Made by a program: the position numbers and the translations under genes. The notes under the pieces were generated by a model that was not told the origin of the DNA, did not search any database, and saw only the letters and a program-made list of their open reading frames with translations. This document shows positions 1 through 11,308 of a stretch of DNA of 64,000 nucleotides, piece after piece. Positions within the stretch are counted from its first letter, which is position 1; every line of letters begins with the position of its first letter. Origin of the DNA: Pachyseris speciosa (lineage: Eukaryota; Cnidaria; Anthozoa; Scleractinia; Pachyseridae); the NCBI GenBank assembly GCA_016490735.1, contig JAEMWC010000233.1, positions 849,501 through 913,500 of the forward strand, given 5' to 3'.

Positions 1-699
1 GCGAATGACACTCAGCTCTGTGCAGTCAAAGGAAATCAGATATTTGACATCATGACACTAATGCACCTATCAATGTTAGTCCCAAGGGGGGAGGGGGGGT
101 TACGGGATGAGGTGGGGACTTTGATCGACATTTCCTGCCCTGGGTGGGGAATTTTGACCAACTTTGAAGAGAATGTTGGCCCCAGGGTGGGGAAGTTTGA
201 TCAAACTTGAAACCTGAGATAATATTCATCAAAGATGGTTTCCTAAGCTTGGACTTTGTCATGGTAAAATACACACTGCGATGCTGCCTTCTTGAAAACT
301 GACAGAGCAGAACCTAGATATGAGTGACTTGCCATTATGAAAATACTCAGAAGTTTCTGAGTGCTCACGAACAAGATGTTGGAAAGTTAAGTTAAAGTTG
401 CCCAATCTGTTGTTACTATAAACCATCGGTTTCTTTCCGTGTTCTTTCATTCCCATCGTTAAAAGGAAGAACTGAGATTTTTAAACCTGTATTATTTGTA
501 TTTTTTAAGCATTTAAAAGGTCAACCTCTTGGATCTCAATCCCTACAGTAGGGAACTTTGAACTAGAAACTTTACCCCAAGGGTGGGGAGGTTTGACACA
601 ACATTTGCGTTTCCGATCAATTAAATTACATATTACAAATTATAAATTACATATTATAAATTACATGTCTTTGAAGTCATTTTACCATCATTGTTATAG
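1..699 (+). other. PHB2 intron fragment with G-rich repeat
   Basis: Non-coding sequence upstream of the first visible PHB2 exon. Positions 80-205 and 570-600 hold related CCCAAGGGTGGGGA-type G-rich segments, probably remnants of one short repeat element. I see no prohibitin-2 exon here. Confidence 0.5.
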
Positions 700-3600
700 A
701 CCTTCAGATGGTCAACATTGGCCTTCGAGTGTTGGCTCGCCCACAGGCAACCATGCTGCCTGAAATGTTTAGAAAGCTTGGCTTGGACTTTGACGAGAGA
801 GTTTTACCATCTATCATGAATGAGGTACTTTTACAGTATAATCCAAATTCCTCCCTTAATGAGTGGCAAAAGTAGCAAAGTACAGTGCACTGTACTCATA
901 CATTTATTTCCTTCAGTGAATCATCTGCTTCTACAGTGTGTACATGTAGCTTTGGGATGGCTAGCTAATCAAGGATGTGGAAGCTGGACATAACCAGTGT
1001 GAAATTACTGTCATGGGTGTCTACAGAAAACATGAAAATGTCCATTTGAAATAGAGAGATTGTACATGTACATGTTCCTGAAGGCAATGCTTATTAAATT
1101 ACTTTTGGAACTTGCAGAATATGGGTTATGGAAGGAATTTTCAAATTTATTTAATACATGAATAATTGAACTGGTGTCATAGTTGCTTTTTAACAAACAA
1201 CATGAGGGAGTCTAGATGTTCAAAGAAATTAATTTTAAGGTGTGCTTTGCATGTGTACTTTCTACACTATATCAGGCTTTCTTATTTTGTTCTTTTTGCT
1301 TTCCTTGGCTTCCTTCTTCTCTCCTCCCTCCTTTTGTCTTCACTTACCTCTATTGGCCATTTTTCCCTCCTTCTGTCTTTCCTTGCCTTCATTATTTATT
1401 TATTTATCCATCCATCCATTCATCCATTTATCTAGCATAATGCTACATGTATGTGCACATTCTGTGTTAAAATGCAGGTTTTGAAGAGTGTTGTTGCCCA
1501 ATTTAATGCGTCACAGCTGATTACGATGCGCCAAGAGGTAACATAATCTAACTGTTTCTATGCTATATGTACAGTATAAAATTATGTAGGCTCCAGGTCT
1601 CAATTTGAATGCTTGTTTGTCGCAATTTGTCTTCAACAAAGAAACTTGTTTTGTCTTGTGTTTAAAATGTAGCTGTGTAAGATACTTACATTTATACCAT
1701 GCCATAGAAAATACAGCCAATCAGAATGCAGGAAAACCATTGTATATTCGTCAGTATTCCACCCAACCTTCCCATCAATCAGTGCAATTCAATGGTATCA
1801 CACCCAACCTTCCCATCGTGTGTTGAGTCTGTTTTTAGCGCTTGAAAATAAGAACGAATTTTGCAACCGTTTGATTATTATAACTTTATTTTACATTAAT
1901 TTTCTGTTATTTGTAATTTGGTCATGAATTATAATTAAGAAAAAAATTGAAAAAGGTTTAATAATGCTGTCAAGAGGGTGGACATTAGGAAGCCATTTCA
2001 CTGAAAACCATTCAAATCTGCGCGTATCTCGCATTGATTATGCTGGCCTTGCTGGCCACTGTATTTTCTATGGCATGGTATAAAATACCGCTAAGTCTCA
2101 CAGATAAGCCGCACCTTTTTCCCAAAACTTGTCATTCAAAATCAGGGGTGCAGCTTACATGTATCTGCGAGACCATTTGGAAAAGGTGCCGTAAATTTCC
2201 ATGAATTGACATTTTTTATGGAAAAGTACATTAATATGTGACCCTATTTGGGAAAACCAGGCTTAACGAAAACCGCGTTGAAATGCATTTCAACGAATTT
2301 TAAATGCATTTAGAATGCATTACAACGCTAGACAACGATTCATAACGCATTTCCAATGTTCCCCAATACATTCATGAAACACCGTCAATGTTCTTAAATG
2401 TTCAAGAATGATCTTGAAATGATTTCCAACGCATTAGCAATGCACTGGAAACGCTTCACAAAGCTTGTTTAGAAAATTGTTAAGAATAATGAAAATAATT
2501 CAATTCACCTTTGGAGTGACAAGTAATGTAAACTCTGCATTCGGTCAACACAACGATATAAGCCCCGGCTAAACGATCCAATATTTTCATCCAACATCGT
2601 TTTGGAAGAGTATCTTTGACCGTTTAGCCGCCAATCTCAACAAGTCATTCCATTTAAGTAGCTTTTCCATGTTTGATCTAGGTCAAAATATTTTCAACCA
2701 GCATTTCGCGTTACGAACAAATGTTTGATTGTTTAGCCACCTCAACCAAAAGCTTTCGGTCACCGGGATCACTAATTTTATCTGATAAGATTAGCGTATT
2801 CCCGAGCATTGAGACGGCACGAGAGAATGATTTAGACACCCGTTATAGGAATTCTCATATGCTCAAAGACTCTTCATGGTTGCTGTGTAAAAATTTTCCC
2901 TTTCATTCGCTGACACTTGATGTTTTGACGTATCCGAATGCTAAATAATAAAGGTCAACAAATGATCATGGTGTCATGTTCAATCAAGCGTAACGCGGTG
3001 AGAAGTAAAGATAATCATCTCCTGTGAAATGCGCCTCCGACAATTTTCAGCTTTGAAAGATTTTGAATCTTCGACAGCCTCTGCAAAATACACTTATTTT
3101 GTCTTCGTTCTGAGCTGCTGTACTACGAGCAAAATAATTTTGAACAAACTTTGGCTCACATAATGTGCGTTTCGTTACCATATGCAAATAAGAGGATATT
3201 TTAATTTGTTTCGTCTGTATGCAAATTCTTGGCGTCTGCTCACAGAATATCCGCACTCACAGGACCAGCTAAATACAAACTAATAACAGTTTGAGAGCAA
3301 GGTATGATAGATTTTTATTTAATCCGAGGGAACAATACCGAAGGAAAGAAGGACCGCAAAAGTTTGTTCGTGACAATGCTTTGAATGTCTGCATGTCATT
3401 CGTTAGCTGCTCATTAGTCGTCTTCGTGGTTAACGGGGAAAACACCACGGACACGAAAGGTCAACTTTAGGCGGGTTAACCTTTAAATTTTGCACGGTGA
3501 AAACTAAATTAGCTGCCTCTACATCTTGTAAATTTAGAAGTTGTAAAATATCAAGTAGATTTCTAATTAAAAGCTCAATAATTTTATTTTCAGAGCATTT

Positions 3601-6600
3601 GCTGCTCGATGAGGACACAGTGCGTGTTCATTTCGCCGACATTTTCAAGCTTCTTGTGTTCCGTTGGGTTGTCTGCGCTAATTAATTTTTCAGAACTAGT
3701 TCTGATGGCAATTGTTTTGTGAATGTTTTTCAATGCGATACTGCTTCACTGAAATGCATTGTGAACGTTTTAAAACGCGTTGCAAATGATTCAAAATGAA
3801 TTCAAAATGATTCTCAATGCATTTTGTTTTCGTTCGGAAACGTTGTCAATGTTTTCAAATGCATTGAAAATGATCTGTAATGCATTTGAACGTTTCCAAA
3901 ATGCGTTGAAATGGAAAAACGGTTCAACGGAGTTTTCGTTAAGCCTGGTTTTCCCAAATAGGGTCACATATATACTACATAGAATTAAAACAGAGTATTG
4001 GTCATTGCTTTTGCAAGTTTGGTGGCCCCAAAACGAACCGTTGGTAATGCAAGTATTAGCTTATTTCAAGCTCACATTTCTGTGCTAAACCTTCGTTAAC
4101 GGATTAAACGCTTTATGGTCACTTTTCTCGAACAGAAGAACATGACACAGCATGGAATTTCCATTCCCCCACAAAATTGTTTACAGCATTGACAATGGTT
4201 TGAAACTTCAGCAGCAATTGATCCTCCATGAGCAAGAAAATGACATGCTATTCTCAAGTATTCGCGTGGCAAATGGCCCACATTTCTTCGCCGGTGTCCA
4301 GTCTTCCATCGTCCGAACTATTGCGTGGCTACTAAACTATGAACATTCACAACGATGAGCACGCAAAATTCTACGAAAAACTGTCTATTCAATGAAGAAA
4401 TACCTGTCAACAAGTAAAAGAATAACATCAATCATATGTCATAGTTGTGGACATGATTTTATTCTACTAAAGAGCTAAAATTGTGGGTACAACTTCAAAG
4501 TATTTTCCATTTTCAATGTTGCCGAGTTTATGTTTGAAGATGACAGAAGACTTAAGACTTGACTTTGAATTTCTTTTGACTTTTACTAGAAAAACTTTTT
4601 TTTCCAAACTTTGAGTTGCTAAAATCGGGATGCGGCTTATCTGTGAGTCTTTATGGTAGTTATGCAACTCTTTCTTGTGGTATACCGTGGAATATCCCAC
4701 GAGTCACTTGTATTTTCTTGGTATACACACTCGCCTGAAGGCTTGTGTGTATACCGAGAAAATACAAGTGACTTGTGGGATATTCCACGGTATACCACTC
4801 GAAAGCATTGCATAACTAGTATGTATACAGTGTATTATTTATAGCACCATCAGTGGCATACTACTGAAACTGGGCTGTATACTTGTATCCAACACTGGTA
4901 TTCACTTCACAAAAATATTTTTTTGTAGGTCAGTTTGTTGATCAGAAGGCAGCTTACTGATCGGGCAAAGGATTTTTATATTATTCTGGATGATGTGTCT
5001 ATTGTAAGTTCTTCTTACACAATTATGTACACACTATAGATACCTTTCCTTCTTTACTGTTGTACTTTTGCATGCAATTACCATATTGACACTGCAATGT
5101 TTTGCTTAAAAGGAGCAATGATGATGATGATGATGATGATCTAACAATAACTTTTAACCAATGGTTAGTGATCTAGTTATCAGCCTTGCTAGTCATAAAC
5201 TGAAATGTAATTTACTTGGTTTTCCAGACTGACTTAAGTTTCGGACGGGAATATACTGCAGCCATTGAAGCAAAGCAAGTTGGTCAGTAGAAATTTGTAC
5301 ATGTAATTTTATACCAGTGTACATGACGTTATTACAAGAAGACTTACAGTGTACTTTGCTAAGTGTTGTTGAGTCAACACAAGGGAAGTTGCTCTTTGCA
5401 TTATTAAGTTTTTCATTTGCTCATTTGATTAATATTTTTATTATATGTTGAAGCAGCAAGTGTATATTTGGAGTATAAGTTAATTTTATTTATTGGAATT
5501 CATGTTCTTGATTTCCCCAGCCCAGCAAGAAGCACAGCGAGCTCAGTTTATGGTAGAAAAGGCAATTCAAGAGAGACAACAGAAGATAGTGCAGGCTGAA
5601 GGAGAGGCTAAGGCAGCCACTTTGATATCCTTTTTACTATAGCTACAGATGGTCTTCCTACTTGGTACTAATTTTGTCTGGAGGTTAGGCCAAACTCTGT
5701 TGCAGTCACCAAACTTTCCCCACAGAAGTGGAAAGTGGAGATCATGTTCTTATGTGATAATTACAACTTACAGGATTGCACAGATTATTCTTATTGTCAC
5801 CGTGTGTTATCCTTGACAATATACACCTTGGTAATGCTTTGAAGGGTAATCCAGGTTACTTGAAGCTCAGGAGGATACGCGCAGCACAGATGGTTTCAAA
5901 TACGGTAAGAGTGCCAAAGGTCAAGAATAAAATTAAATTTACCAGGTTAATATTTACAATATTATTGTGACTATTATTTAAGAAAATTCTTAAAATCATG
6001 ATATTGGGTAAGTAGGTAAGAACTGATTCGTCTGCATCAAGGTTACTGATTTTTTTTGTTGTATTACAGTTTGTAAGTCACCAACCGACTGATTGAATGT
6101 TTGATTAATTGATGTGTCATGTTCTGACTTTGTTTAGATTTCAAACTCACAAAACATGGTGTTCTTGGATGCTGGTGCACTGATGTTGAATGTTAGAGAC
6201 ACAGATGATATAGAGGAGTAAGTAACATTGAACTGTCTTTCTACATCTTACACATCATTCTGATTAATCGCTACATGTACTTTATTAAACATGCAGGTTT
6301 TGAAACTATGTGAACAGGAACTGATTACAAACATCTTGATATGTTAAACTACAGTAACTGTTGCTTCTCCCAATTACAGTGTACAGTGCTGTACATGTAC
6401 ATAGCACCACACAAAATGTTTTGAATTCATAATAACATGAAACATGGGCTTAACATTATTTTTATTTTTTATTAAATTTGTTTAAGCTCCTTTGGATGTT
6501 TTTTTATTCCGTTTTGTAGTAATAATTATTTTGTACAAGAGAGCATACAATTTCAAGCTGTTTTATAATCGTGTTAATTGAACTGAGTGGAGTGCAACTT

Positions 6601-7145
6601 TGGTCTGAAATCATAGGCATGATTGAATGAGTTCACAGCACAAGTTTGATTTGAAATCACAGTATGATTTCAGACCAAATTGCATGACACAAAGTTCAAG
6701 TAGCACTTGATTACACCCATTTTGAAATCACACTATTTTTGTTCAATATTCCTCACTGTTATAATTAATTTTATTTGTCCACTTCAGGAAACCCGTTTTT
6801 TAAGATTTTGATGGGTTAAAAGGATGTAATTCAGAGCAAAAAGTAGTGTGATTCATGAATAAATTGCAAGGCCTGTCAGATTGCGAGTTTCACCTGCCAT
6901 CCAGTGATTTCAATATGGGTGTAAGGAAAGATGTTATACCTTCTCAGTTGATTGCAAATGGTGTGAATCCACCATGTTACGTGCACGTGTATATGTGTCT
7001 GATTAAGTTTTGGTCACTGTTGTCTCACTGGATGCAAAATAATAATAATGATAATAATAATAATGATAATGATTCAATATTGCTGTTTTGTTCATTGAAT
7101 TTTAGGGCTTTGGGATTGGAGTCAAAATCAAAGAAGAAATCATGA
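700..7145 (+). CDS. PHB2: Prohibitin-2, 3' part (8 exons; start outside window)
   Basis: Coding exons read as 700-824, 1478-1537, 4929-5003, 5228-5282, 5521-5624, 5827-5904, 6138-6217 and 7106-7145; every junction keeps phase and the stop is TGA at 7143-7145. The translation follows prohibitin-2 throughout: the SPFH/band-7 part begins at [14 protein letters not shown], then [35 protein letters not shown], the coiled-coil [27 protein letters not shown] and a lysine-rich tail ending KSKKKS. In the family, PHB2 forms ring complexes with PHB1 in the mitochondrial inner membrane and acts in cristae maintenance, protease control and mitophagy. About the first third (membrane anchor and start of the SPFH domain) lies left of the window. 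All introns are GT-AG except the one after 5624, which is AT-AC. AATAAA at 7453-7458 probably ends the transcript. Confidence 0.95.
2238..3967. mobile_element. 1.7 kb TIR DNA element in PHB2 intron
   Basis: Near-perfect terminal inverted repeats of about 36 bp: left begins GTGACCCTATTTGGGAAAAC, right ends with its complement at 3967. The flanks are AT-rich (ATAT on both sides), compatible with a short target duplication. Next to both ends are dense AATGCATT/CAACG words typical of subterminal repeats (2280-2460, 3720-3930). No transposase reading frame is visible, so this is a non-autonomous element. The segment 2560-2735 resembles the CCAAACGA-type element at 21-22.3 kb and may be nested. Confidence 0.75.
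4657..4820. repeat. Long near-perfect hairpin (fold-back repeat)
   Basis: Arms of about 78 bp on either side of a short centre near 4735-4742. The left arm contains GGTATACCGTGGAATATCCC and the right arm its complement, continuing out to TAGTTATGCA / TGCATAACTA. It lies in the PHB2 intron before the exon at 4929. Confidence 0.85.
5110..5141. repeat. (GAT)n microsatellite
   Basis: Short run of GAT triplets in a PHB2 intron. No other role is visible. Confidence 0.8.
5625..5826 (+). other. AT-AC (U12-type) intron in PHB2
   Basis: The intron begins ATATCCTTT (5625-5633), the exact minor-spliceosome 5' splice-site consensus, and ends ATACAC at 5826. A branch-site match ATCCTTGAC sits at 5809-5817 with its adenosine at 5816, ten bases from the 3' end, the spacing known for U12 introns. 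Splicing here joins ACT TTG to CTT GGT AAT GCT, giving [14 protein letters not shown], which aligns with prohibitin-2. No GT donor nearby restores the frame and the protein. Confidence 0.9.
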
Positions 7146-7452
7146 ACATTAGGACCTACACTGTATAGTTACACTATGATCAAACAGCAGCTTGTGTGAA
7201 AGAAATGCAAGTGCTGGAGTCTATCAGCATTCACAAATCACAAGCTGTTGACATCAACAGCCACTAGTTGTTTAAGAGGATTGTGTCGGTACTAATTTTA
7301 AAAATTATATCGGAAACTACAATAATTTGGATGTTTACTTCGAGAGAAATGGGCGTCACATTCTTGCAATCGTTTAAAAATGAGTTTCTTAAGCCTCTAT
7401 CTTGTAAGAAATTTACTCCACTCCAGTGTGATGTGATGAAACCTAACAAAAC

Positions 7453-7458
7453 AATAAA
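7453..7458 (+). terminator. Likely PHB2 polyadenylation signal
   Basis: AATAAA lies about 310 bases after the PHB2 stop codon, in the last-exon 3' UTR. It is the first canonical hexamer after the stop. The exact cleavage site cannot be seen. Confidence 0.5.
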
Positions 7459-9825
7459 CAATGCATTTTGAAAAACGGGTTAATGATTATCTGTTTCCTG
7501 TCTTAATTCTCTCAACCTTCAGAATGCAGTCTCTGTATTCTCTCATTCCCTGAGTCCATGCAAACCTCATTAAAAAATACATGTAGGGAGTATTTCTCAA
7601 CCTGTTTGTGAGTTTGTATGAACTTGGGAATTCAAGTCAATTCAATAGACATACACTGTAGAGCACTTTTCAAATGAGTGTCGTAAAGCCAATCAAAGCA
7701 ATTACTCTGACCAATCACAACAGATGTTAGCAGTGCAATGAGCCAATCAGTATAAGAAACAATAACAGGTAGCCGGCACAAATTGTGTGAACATACATGT
7801 ATGCATGTGCAAAGGTGGCGCAAGTTTTGCTGACCAATCACAGAGCGAAGCAAAGCAAAACCAAAGCAAATCTCACTTAACTTGTGACGCTCAATAGAAA
7901 ACCACTCTAAATTTAGTTTTAATTGACCTTTATGCACAAAAGTGTTCTCACTATATATGGGTTATTGGCCAAGCGTGAGGTCAAGATGGCGGGATATTGG
8001 CCAAGTTCTTTTTTGCATGTTTATGGACTGAGACGAAGTCGAGGTCCATAAACACGCAAAAAAAGAACAAGGCCAATATCCCGCCATCTTGACCGAACAA
8101 GCTTGGTCAATAAAGGATTTATTATAATTATGACTCAAAGGACGCTATCAAGAGACAGTAAAACGCGGGATGAACGGGCTATCCTGAGAGGTCAAGATGG
8201 CTCCATCTTGACTTCGCGGGTAGCCAATCACAGCAGGAGAATTGATTCATCTTGACCGCTGCAAGAGCCAGTCATATAATAACAACAGCTATTGGAGGCA
8301 TGGGTAGTGACTACTTCTAGTCCTGCAATTCATGCAGTCAACAATAATTATTGTCAAATGTTCTAAATTGACCATCTTCCAAAAAGAAATTACCGGTATT
8401 AAAAATCGTGGTAACAAAGCAAAGAAACTCAAAATTCTCAGAAATATATTCACTTTAATTTGTACATTGTATTTACATCTACTGTACGTCAAATGTCACA
8501 AACATTGTTTTTAAAAACAAAGTAACTTTTAATTATCAAAACAGTTACCAGTGTTTCACTTCATCCATTTACACAATTGGGCACTTTAAGACACTACTGG
8601 CAGTACTGCTACTTATAAATTGGTTGCTGGCTTATTAAGAAACAACTGTCTATGGTGCTGTGTATGTACATGTAACACCACAATACAGGGGAAGGAAATT
8701 AACCATCCAACAGTTTGGTACCATCTTTGTTTGGGTGCAAACACAGCAAAAAATGGGACTTCAGTAAACCTTGAACATTTGTAAACAGAGTATCTTCAAA
8801 ACTTAAAATCATCTCTGTTCCATCATACAACTGACCAAAAATTGGATCATTTGAAAAGAAAAAAAAGTGAACTATTATAGAAATGATACATCAGTCTGTA
8901 AATTGTCTCCAGAAATTTTCTCGTGTAAGTACGTTTTGCTGTTTATTTGCATCAATTTGGAGAACAGTTTGCCTTTTTAATGAATTTTTGCTGTTAAAAA
9001 CTGATACATTAAAGAAGCGTTACAGATGTTAACAGTTGTTCAAGAATGTTGTGCATTTAATGCCATTCTAGTCATACTCCCCACCCCTGGACTAAGATGG
9101 CATTAGAAACTGTTGGAGGGTCTATCACCGTTGAGTGCCGGCATTTTCCGGTCATGACCACCCAAACCAACCAGCTTGTAAGGATAATGGGAGTTGTAAT
9201 ATTATTTGTTTGTGATATAACCACTACGTTGAAGGGAAATTCAAGGGGTGATTGAATTTGTAGCCTCCAATATTGATGTCTGCTAATGTCTTACAAGAGA
9301 GAATTAATGGCAGAATTAAATGAAAAACAATCAATTTTTAAGGCCTATGTAATATTTTACAAGTTTACAAAAAGTGGGTATCAAAGTCATGAAATTTTCA
9401 GGTACAATATGCTACTGTACATACCAGTACTCACCATGCAAGTGCCAAATTTATGCAGTGAAATACAAGATGAACACACACAGCAACACACCTCTAGTTG
9501 CATCACGAGGCTGAATGCATTGTCAAGGAGCCTGTGGTTATTCACCCTTTTACAGGACTGTGAATGAGAATTTTTCTTTTTAATTTTGGTTTTGTATTGT
9601 TTTTGTTTCATTCATTTATTATTGTCAAGATTGAACTTAAAGTCCAGATTGAACTGAAACCGAAACTACATGTGCATGTAGTACACTGTAGCTAGAAGCC
9701 ACATCAAGAACAACAAGAGAAAGATATGTGGAGATTTTGTCATGAAAGGAGAGCACTCTATGATCATTATTTTGTTTTACCAAGTTTTTTAATCAGTTAC
9801 CATCCTTGCCAATCCCAAATCAAAG
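7459..9825. other. Intergenic spacer between convergent PHB2 and KLHL17-like genes
   Basis: No coding exon recognised on either strand. Apart from the hairpin at 7961-8116 and a related shorter fold-back at about 8187-8265, it is unremarkable AT-rich DNA. Short open frames here have no recognisable protein features. Confidence 0.5.
7961..8116. repeat. Long hairpin with AAGATGGCGGGATATTGG arms
   Basis: Inverted arms of about 70 bp. GGTCAAGATGGCGGGATATT on the left is mirrored by AATATCCCGCCATCTTGACC on the right, and the arms extend through the TTCTTTTTTGC / GCAAAAAAAGAA segments. The short centre lies near 8030-8042. A shorter related inverted pair (AAGATGG / CCATCTTG) follows at 8187-8265. 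Probably a fold-back MITE. Confidence 0.8.
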
Positions 9826-10180
9826 ATAATGGCGACCTTAAGCAACGAGTATGGCAATGGCAACGGGAATGTCACAAAACAATAGGCTTAATAAGCAAAA
9901 ACAATTGCTCTGCATGTGCGTTTTGCATTTTGGTACTTTTCTTTGCCATCCTCTGCAAAACAACAACATGAAATGACCAAATTTTATGTTTTCTTGAGAT
10001 TGTGAGCACACAACGTGATGATGTCGTTCATACATGTAGTAATTTAGTTCCTGGACATATCACCAGCATTTTCCAAGTTAAACAAATTAGAATAATCACA
10101 AAAGAGTTGCACAATAAACAAGAAATTACATCAAATTATTTTGAAATGACGTTTTCATTGCCGTCGCTTAAGGTCCCTAT
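9826..10180 (-). repeat. Dispersed GGCAACGG repeat, copy 1
   Basis: One of eight related segments in the window. Shared blocks are GCCGTCGC/GGCAACG ends, TTTGCCATCCTCTGCAAAAC, GAAATGACCAAATTT and CATTTTCCAAGTTAAACAAATT. This copy is in the orientation opposite to the copies at 47.7, 51.9, 55.2 and 59.3 kb. Confidence 0.7.
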
Positions 10181-10571
10181 TATATTTGTTAACATTTTCG
10201 GTGCACCAGTGTTGTAAATGTTTACAACTTTTAATCAAATAGAACAATACTACTTTTAGGATAACCTTGGCATAAATAATTAATAGCATTACCACTTATG
10301 ATCACATGCCCATTGTACATGTGGCCCAATAATTATGAAACCAATTAAAGGAGGTGATCAGGATAGACAAAATATGTTGAATTTTAAGTAAACTTTAATT
10401 TCAAAATATCATGAAGAAATCTTACATTTACAGAACAATAGAGTACCAAAGTGATGATGTCACAAAACTAAATTTGTGAAATTATGGGATTTGTTCAGAT
10501 ATTCAGAAAGAGCACGATAAAAAAGACCTACTTGCCAATTGCAAAAATCAGCATTTTCTTCCAGTTTGAGA

Positions 10572-10714
10572 GTGAGATATTAGCACCGTTATGCTCAGCT
10601 GACTCCATACAAATCCTTCTAAATTTTACAATGTAGTTCATAATGTTATGAACCAAGTCAAATTTAGAAGGATTTGTATGGAGTCAGCAGAGCATAATGG
10701 TGCTAATGTCTCAC
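10572..10714. repeat. Fold-back repeat
   Basis: Arms of about 56 bp: GACTCCATACAAATCCTTCT is mirrored by AGAAGGATTTGTATGGAGTC, and the outer parts GAGATATTAGCACC / GGTGCTAATGTCTC also pair. The centre at about 10630-10658 also holds a small inverted pair (TTCATAATG/TTATGAA). Confidence 0.85.
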
Positions 10715-10826
10715 AGCCAATTTGCCTTTAAATGCTGATTTTTGGAAAAGGAAACTTTTTTAACCCACAGTGAATGAATGACAACCCTGCAGTAACTGGT
10801 CTAAAGGACAACATACTTGTTGATAT

Positions 10827-11026
10827 TAGGACATAACAGAAACCCATAAGAATTGAAACATGCAACGTACGTTCACAGCTTCTGAATATTCAGTGCTAAG
10901 TAGGTACCATATTTGGAAACCTCTCGCTCCAGTCTTTGCCGCGAGTAAACACAGCGCGGTCAACAATGTAGCAAATTTCACACCTCAAAAATCCCCACCT
11001 CCGTTTTTCCTCCGAGTGTTTCACCG

Positions 11027-11067
<41 letters not shown>

Positions 11068-11129
11068 CTGTTTTCCTTTTCATCTCACCGACATGTCCGC
11101 CATATATTTAATTTTGCGTGGGGACATTA

Positions 11130-11169
<40 letters not shown>

Positions 11170-11185
11170 AATGTTTCTCTCTTGA

Positions 11186-11229
<44 letters not shown>

Positions 11230-11290
11230 ATTCCAAGTACACACAGGGCAGTTACACATTTCAACCCTTATGGGTTTCTGGACATAAGGG
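10827..11290. mobile_element. Fold-back MITE with ~95 bp imperfect inverted ends
   Basis: The outer ends GGACATAACAGAAACCCATA and the complement of CCCTTATGGGTTTCTGGACA pair imperfectly. The inner blocks GAATATTCAGTGCTAAGTA / TACTTAGCAAATTGAATATTC and CCATATTTGGAA / TTCCAAATATGG also pair. No protein is encoded. It ends just downstream of the KLHL17-like stop codon. Confidence 0.7.
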
Positions 11291-11308
11291 GTTAAAGACA
11301 CATTCAAG

